The notes under the pieces were generated by a model. It saw nothing but the letters and a program-made list of their open reading frames with translations. It was not told where the DNA came from and searched no databases. From assembly GCF_014295035.1 (NCBI RefSeq), contig NZ_CP060404.1:2692501-2756500 (forward strand): a DNA stretch of 64,000 bases, in the 5' to 3' direction. This document shows positions 60,274 through 64,000 of the stretch, piece by piece (positions within the stretch are counted from its first letter, which is position 1; every line of letters starts with the position of its first letter). Origin of the DNA: Streptomyces buecherae (GTDB taxonomy: Bacteria > Actinomycetota > Actinomycetes > Streptomycetales > Streptomycetaceae). A program made the translations under genes and the position numbers.

Positions 60274-61532
60274 TGCCCCCCGTCTTCGCCCACGGCCGCC
60301 TGCGCCTGTACCTGCTCAAGCTGTTGGACGAGGCGCCGCGCCATGGCTACGAGGTCATTCGGCTGCTCGAAGAGCGCTTCCACGGCCTGTACGCGCCGTC
60401 CGCCGGCACCGTCTACCCGCGCCTGGCCAAGCTGGAGGCCGAGGGCCTGGTCACGCACGCCACCGAGGGCGGGCGCAAGGTCTACTCGCTCACCGACGCC
60501 GGTCGCGCCGAACTCTCCGACCGTGGCGGCGAACTGGCCGACCTGGAGCTGGAGATCCGCGAGTCGGTGGCGGAGTTGGCCGCCGAGATCCGCGAGGACG
60601 TACGGGGCTCCGCCAGCGACCTGCGCCGTCAGATGCGCGAGGCCGCCAGCCAGGCCCGGGCGACGGGCGGAGCGCCCTCCGGGGCCGACGGCGGGCCGGG
60701 ACACCGCGACGACCAGCGAACCGGGCGGGAGGCCCCGCACGGTCCGGGGGGCCGGGCCCGCCCGGCGGGCGCGGCCGGCGAGGCGGGGCGCGCGGCGGGC
60801 GGCGGCAAGGGCGGCGGGGCCCCGTGGGAGAGCGGCCCGTGGGGCGACCCGGAGGCGTGGCGGCAGGCGAGGGAGGAGTTGCGGCGGGCCAAGGAGGAGT
60901 GGAAGGAGCAGGCGCGCCGGGCAAAGGAGGAGAGCCGCCGGGCCAAGCAGGATGCCCAGCGCGCCCGCAGGGAGGCCAAGGACGCCCGGGACTTCGCGCG
61001 CGAGGAGGTCGAGCGGATCGCCCACCGGGTGCAGGAGCAGACCCAGGCGCACCTGCGGGCCGGGGACTGGCAGGGCGCGCTGCGCGAGGGCCTGTCCGAG
61101 GTCACCCGGGCCATGACCCGCATGGGCCAGACCGCCCCTGGGCCGACCGCCCCGGGCCCGTTCCAGCAGACCGCCGACAAGGCCCGCGCCGACGCCGACC
61201 CCACGACCGAGCGCGCGCCCGACCCGTACGGGGCGGCCGGCAAGGCCACGGACGCGACGGCCGGTGCCGGGGCGACCGGTACCGGGGCCGGCGACGCCGG
61301 GGCGGCCGGCGCCGCGGTGGGGCCGCTGCCCGACTGGGCCGTGGCCGACGACGCCGACTCCACCGACCCGGCCCGGGACCTGGAGCGGCTGCTCGACCGG
61401 TTCCGCGACGGCGTCCGCGACGCCGCCCGCGACCACGGCGTCACGGCCGACCAACTCGCCGCTGTACGCGCCCAGTTGGCGCACGCGGCGGCCCGCGTGG
61501 ACGGCGTACTGCGCACCCGCCCCACGCGGTGA
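60273..61532 (+). CDS. PadR-family regulator with long charged C-terminal extension
   Basis: A 419-residue protein. Residues 1-85 are a PadR winged helix (LRLYLLKLLDEAPRHGYEVI, then SAGTVYPRLAKLEAEGLVTH and the wing EGGRKVYSLTDAG). PadR proteins are normally 110-190 residues. Here about 330 extra residues follow: a Gly/Pro/Arg loop, an Arg/Glu/Lys-rich coiled coil at about 195-265 (EEWKEQARRAKEESRRAKQD), a Gly/Ala/Thr-rich segment and a helical end (LERLLDRFRDGVRDAARDHG). The ATG overlaps the stop of the DUF4097 gene by one base. Its operator lies before that gene. Confidence 0.88.
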   Translation: MPPVFAHGRLRLYLLKLLDEAPRHGYEVIRLLEERFHGLYAPSAGTVYPRLAKLEAEGLVTHATEGGRKVYSLTDAGRAELSDRGGELADLELEIRESVAELAAEIREDVRGSASDLRRQMREAASQARATGGAPSGADGGPGHRDDQRTGREAPHGPGGRARPAGAAGEAGRAAGGGKGGGAPWESGPWGDPEAWRQAREELRRAKEEWKEQARRAKEESRRAKQDAQRARREAKDARDFAREEVERIAHRVQEQTQAHLRAGDWQGALREGLSEVTRAMTRMGQTAPGPTAPGPFQQTADKARADADPTTERAPDPYGAAGKATDATAGAGATGTGAGDAGAAGAAVGPLPDWAVADDADSTDPARDLERLLDRFRDGVRDAARDHGVTADQLAAVRAQLAHAAARVDGVLRTRPTR

Positions 61533-61538
61533 GGGCGG

Positions 61539-61584
61539 CCGGGCCCGCGACCGAGCGCCGGGGAGCGTTCGGTCGCGGGCCCGG
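61539..61584 (+). terminator. Terminator of the DUF4097-padR operon
   Basis: Perfect 16-bp stem (61539-61554 with 61569-61584) and a 14-nt loop, starting 6 nt after the padR stop. Confidence 0.92.
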
Positions 61585-61655
61585 CGGTAACGCGGCAGCG
61601 GGGGGCCGCGTGACGGGACGGGGAGGCGGCCGGGCGGCGGGGCCTCGGGGCGGCG

Positions 61656-61686
61656 TTGACTTCAACCAAGGTTGACGTACCAGAGT
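61656..61686 (+). promoter_or_regulatory. MerR-type promoter/operator before the ABM gene
   Basis: TCAACC-AA-GGTTGA (61662-61675) is a perfect palindrome directly after a TTGACT -35 box at 61656-61661, with a weak -10 candidate CAGAGT at 61681-61686 giving 19-bp spacing. Stretched spacing with a palindrome between the boxes is typical of MerR/SoxR-activated promoters. Confidence 0.55.
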
Positions 61687-61741
61687 CGGGGACGCGGGCG
61701 ATCGACGGGCCCGCGCCGTACGACTCACCAAGGAGCACGCC

Positions 61742-62458
61742 ATGGTCTCCCCGTCCCACCCCGTCACCCTCCCCGACGTCACCCGCCCCGACGCGGGCAC
61801 CATCCTGGCCAGCCGCTGGGTCGTCAGCGACCCCGCGCACCAGCGCCCCGCCGCCGACTCCGTGGTGGACTCCTGGGAGCGACTGGACCGCCCCGACGCC
61901 ATGCTGACCCTGACGACGTTCCTCAGCACCGACGGCGGACACGTCCTCAACTACGCGCAGTGGACCAACGACGAGGACCACCACACCTTCGTCCGCACCC
62001 AACGCCCGGCCCTGGTCCGCGCCATCGACGAGGAGTTGCCCGGCATCGAACGCCCCGGCCTGACCCGGTACCGACTCCACGACAGCTACCGCGCCCCGAC
62101 CACGGATGGCGCCACCGGCCAGGACGCCGGACCCGCCAAGCAGGTCGGCGCCGTCGTCACCGGGGAGTTCGAGACCGACGGGGCCGATACCCAGCGCCGC
62201 TTGGCTGACGAGGTGATCGCCGGCCTGCGCGAGCACCCGGTGCCCGGCCTCGTCGCCGCTCACTTCCACCTCAGCGCGGACGGCGCCGGAGTGCTGAACT
62301 ACGCGGAGTGGACAACGCTGGACGCCTGGCACGCCTTCACCCAGGGCAGCACGCTGCGGGGGCTGGCCGAGATCGTCGAGTCGCTTCCCGGCGTCCGCCC
62401 GCTCGGCTCCACGACCTACCTCCCGTACCGGGGCGTGGTGAACGTACCGGCGCCGTGA
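61742..62458 (+). CDS. Two-domain antibiotic biosynthesis monooxygenase (ABM)-fold protein
   Basis: A 238-residue protein with two related ferredoxin-like ABM domains. The first has FLSTDGGHVLNYAQWTNDED and HTFVRTQRPALVRAID; the second has FHLSADGAGVLNYAEWTTLD and AFTQGSTLRGLAEIVE, so it probably arose by duplication. ABM enzymes are cofactor-free oxygenases or simply small-ligand binders. The ATG at 61742 has AAGGAG 7 nt upstream. Monocistronic, with a MerR-type promoter but no merR gene nearby. Substrate unknown. Confidence 0.88.
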   Translation: MVSPSHPVTLPDVTRPDAGTILASRWVVSDPAHQRPAADSVVDSWERLDRPDAMLTLTTFLSTDGGHVLNYAQWTNDEDHHTFVRTQRPALVRAIDEELPGIERPGLTRYRLHDSYRAPTTDGATGQDAGPAKQVGAVVTGEFETDGADTQRRLADEVIAGLREHPVPGLVAAHFHLSADGAGVLNYAEWTTLDAWHAFTQGSTLRGLAEIVESLPGVRPLGSTTYLPYRGVVNVPAP

Positions 62459-62500
62459 GGCACCGCGTGCCGCGCGCTGGTGTCGGCGCGGAGCGGGCCG

Positions 62501-63022
62501 TCAGGAGCGGGCCATGCCTTCGGGCACCGGGGCCGGCTTCATGAGGACGGCGGCCCGCTGGTCGCGCCGGTACACGACCCAGAAGGCCCCGGCCACGCCG
62601 ACGCACGCCGTGCACAGCCCCACCGGGATCCACACCTGGAGGCTCAGCCGGGTCCGCGAGGCGTACGCCCAGCCCCGGCCGGCGAACACCGTGTCACCCT
62701 TGGCCACCTCCGGGCCCTGGATGTCGCCCATGCTGGTGCGCCCGTCGGCGAACTGCCACTCCCCCTCGCAGTGCGCGGGCTCCGTGCCGGGGCCACCGCC
62801 CTCCGCGCAGCGCGCGACCGCCCGCACGGTGGCTTCCTCGCCGGTGGCCAGTTGCTGGGCCTGCCGCCCGACGAAGAGGCCGACGACGCAGACGACGGCG
62901 AGCAGCAGCCCGATCGCGGACAGCAGCCCCCGCACGCCGCCACGCTCCGCCGGCCTGGCGCGAGTTGACCGCTCCGCGCCCGGCGACGTACGCCTCACCC
63001 ATCTCCGTGACTCGCTCAACAC
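62501..63022 (-). CDS. Two-helix membrane protein of unknown function (DUF3592-like)
   Basis: A 173-residue protein: a basic cytoplasmic start, a helix at about 33-52 (GLLSAIGLLLAVVCVVGLFV), an extracellular domain with two cysteines in ARCAEGGGPGTEPAHCEGEW, a second helix at about 128-150 (VWIPVGLCTACVGVAGAFWV) and a short basic tail. The overall plan resembles DUF3592 proteins. The GTG at 63022 has GGAGG upstream; TTG 63019 is an alternative. Same strand as the MFS gene upstream, about 155 bp away. Confidence 0.75.
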   Translation of the reverse strand: MLSESRRWVRRTSPGAERSTRARPAERGGVRGLLSAIGLLLAVVCVVGLFVGRQAQQLATGEEATVRAVARCAEGGGPGTEPAHCEGEWQFADGRTSMGDIQGPEVAKGDTVFAGRGWAYASRTRLSLQVWIPVGLCTACVGVAGAFWVVYRRDQRAAVLMKPAPVPEGMARS

Positions 63023-63177
63023 CGCGCACCCCCCTCCGTACCGTACCCGCGGCCCCCATGCCCGGCGAGAGTCGGCGAACACGCCGGCGGCGCCGGGCGG
63101 CGGTGCCGCCGGGCCGGTGGCCGGTCACCCGAGCGCGCGCCCCGGCGCGCGGCGGGCGGCGAACCGGCCCGGGCCGC

Positions 63178-64000
63178 TCACTCCGCCGCGCGCAGCGCGT
63201 CCGAGGTGATCACGCGCAGGAACACCGGGACGGTGGCCGCCACGGTCGCGGCGAAGACGAGGAACGCCCACCGCACGCCGCACCACTCGGCGAGCACGCC
63301 CATCAACCCGGCCCCCACCGGTAGCGCGCCCCAGCTCAGCAGCCTGGCCACGCCGCTGTAGCGGCCCATCATCGCCTCGGGCACCAGGTTCTGCGCGATG
63401 AGACGGGCGTTGACGGTCCACAGCGTGCCCCCCATCCCGCCGACGAACGCGGAGAGGGCGACGGCCCACAACCGCGTGGTGAGCGCGGGTACGGCCATCA
63501 TCGCGAGGGTGCCGAGCAGGTCGGCGAACATCGCCCAGCGGCGGCCGAGCAGCCGGTTCACCCAGGTCGCGGCCACCGCCCCGGTGAGCCCGCCCACGCC
63601 GAGCGCGCTCAGCACGATGCCGTACTCGTCGGCCGACAGGCCCATGGTGCGCGTCGCGACCAGCGGCATCAGCGCCAGCCAGGCGCCCCAACTCGCGCAC
63701 AGCACGGTGAGGATCAGCGCCATGGTGCGCAACAGGCGCTGGCCCCACAGGTGCCGCAGCCCCTCGGCGATCTGCGCGTGCACGGCGGCGGCCGGCGCCT
63801 CGGGCCGGGCGTCGCCGTCCAGCGGCCCGGCCGTCGGGGCGGTGGCGCTGGAGGCGCCGGGAGTGGGCGCGCCGGCGTGCGCGGCGGCCCCGGACGCGTC
63901 CCGCGCGGCCCGGAAACGGCCGGTGAGCAGCAGCAGGACCAGGCTGGCCGCGAGGTAGGTGACCCAGGTAGCGCCGAGCGCCACGCCGGTGCCCGCGGCG
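63178..64000 (-). CDS. MFS transporter, partial (5' end beyond the window)
   Basis: At least 274 residues of a major facilitator exporter in frame from the right edge to a stop at 63178: helices ATWVTYLAASLVLLLLTG, ALILTVLCASWGAWLALMPL, YGIVLSALGVGGLTGAVAAT, ALSAFVGGMGGTLWTVNARL, SWGALPVGAGLMGVLAEWC and a final helix before VITSDALR. The cytoplasmic loop after the first helix is Ala/Pro-rich. It resembles the enterobactin/antibiotic-exporter (MFS_3) branch. Substrate unknown. The N-terminal half lies outside the window. Confidence 0.9.
   Translation of the reverse strand, partial: AAGTGVALGATWVTYLAASLVLLLLTGRFRAARDASGAAAHAGAPTPGASSATAPTAGPLDGDARPEAPAAAVHAQIAEGLRHLWGQRLLRTMALILTVLCASWGAWLALMPLVATRTMGLSADEYGIVLSALGVGGLTGAVAATWVNRLLGRRWAMFADLLGTLAMMAVPALTTRLWAVALSAFVGGMGGTLWTVNARLIAQNLVPEAMMGRYSGVARLLSWGALPVGAGLMGVLAEWCGVRWAFLVFAATVAATVPVFLRVITSDALRAAE

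Overview
The window is very GC-rich DNA with third-codon-position GC bias, Streptomyces-type regulator families, a conservon, a Kgd-type 2-oxoglutarate dehydrogenase and one rare TTA leucine codon. All of this points to a Streptomyces or close streptomycete chromosome. I found no rRNA, tRNA, CRISPR array, transposase or integrase. Both ends cut genes: a CvnB-like roadblock protein on the left and an MFS transporter on the right.

Left part (0-21.7 kb) is mostly regulators and envelope genes. It holds the CvnA-type sensor kinase and start of CvnB, a PP2C-like phosphatase, a MarR regulator, a secreted GH25 lysozyme, and a TetR regulator whose palindromic operator recurs 5 kb away in front of a quinone reductase. 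Between those two sits an MMPL exporter divergent from a BlaI/M56 pair, with two BlaI-type operators. Then come Lon with an HspR (HAIR-like) box, a second MMPL exporter followed by a NarL-type two-component system, and a VOC protein divergent from an HxlR regulator.

21.8-33.3 kb: a rhomboid-like membrane protein with a damaged or unusual N-terminus, a 53-residue membrane protein, a spermidine-synthase-like protein, an OmpR-type response regulator, about 2 kb of low-complexity coding-like DNA, its histidine kinase, and kgd with a strong terminator.

33.5-49.2 kb is the most unusual block. A same-strand array encodes, in order of transcription, a trypsin-co-occurring protein, a trypsin-like protease with a VMAP-type C-terminus, a MoxR ATPase, a vWA/SAV_2336-type protein, an FxSxx-COOH precursor peptide (FxsA), an FxsB radical SAM cyclophane maturase, a HExxH peptide-modifying enzyme carrying the TTA codon, and a TIR-like/NB-ARC/TPR protein (FxsT). 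An isochorismatase-like hydrolase and a GlxA-type regulator follow. This looks like a ternary conflict/signalling system joined to a RiPP-like modified peptide and a STAND sensor.

49.6-64 kb: DUF6104, a secreted serine hydrolase of beta-lactamase fold, a hypothetical protein, a TetR regulator divergent from a RutE-like nitroreductase, and a three-gene cassette (A-T-TE synthetase, NAD-dependent reductase, SnoaL-like protein) matching p-terphenyl pathways such as terfestatin/echoside. The synthetase gene is frameshifted. A DUF4097/PadR operon, a double-ABM-domain protein, a membrane protein and the partial MFS transporter end the window.
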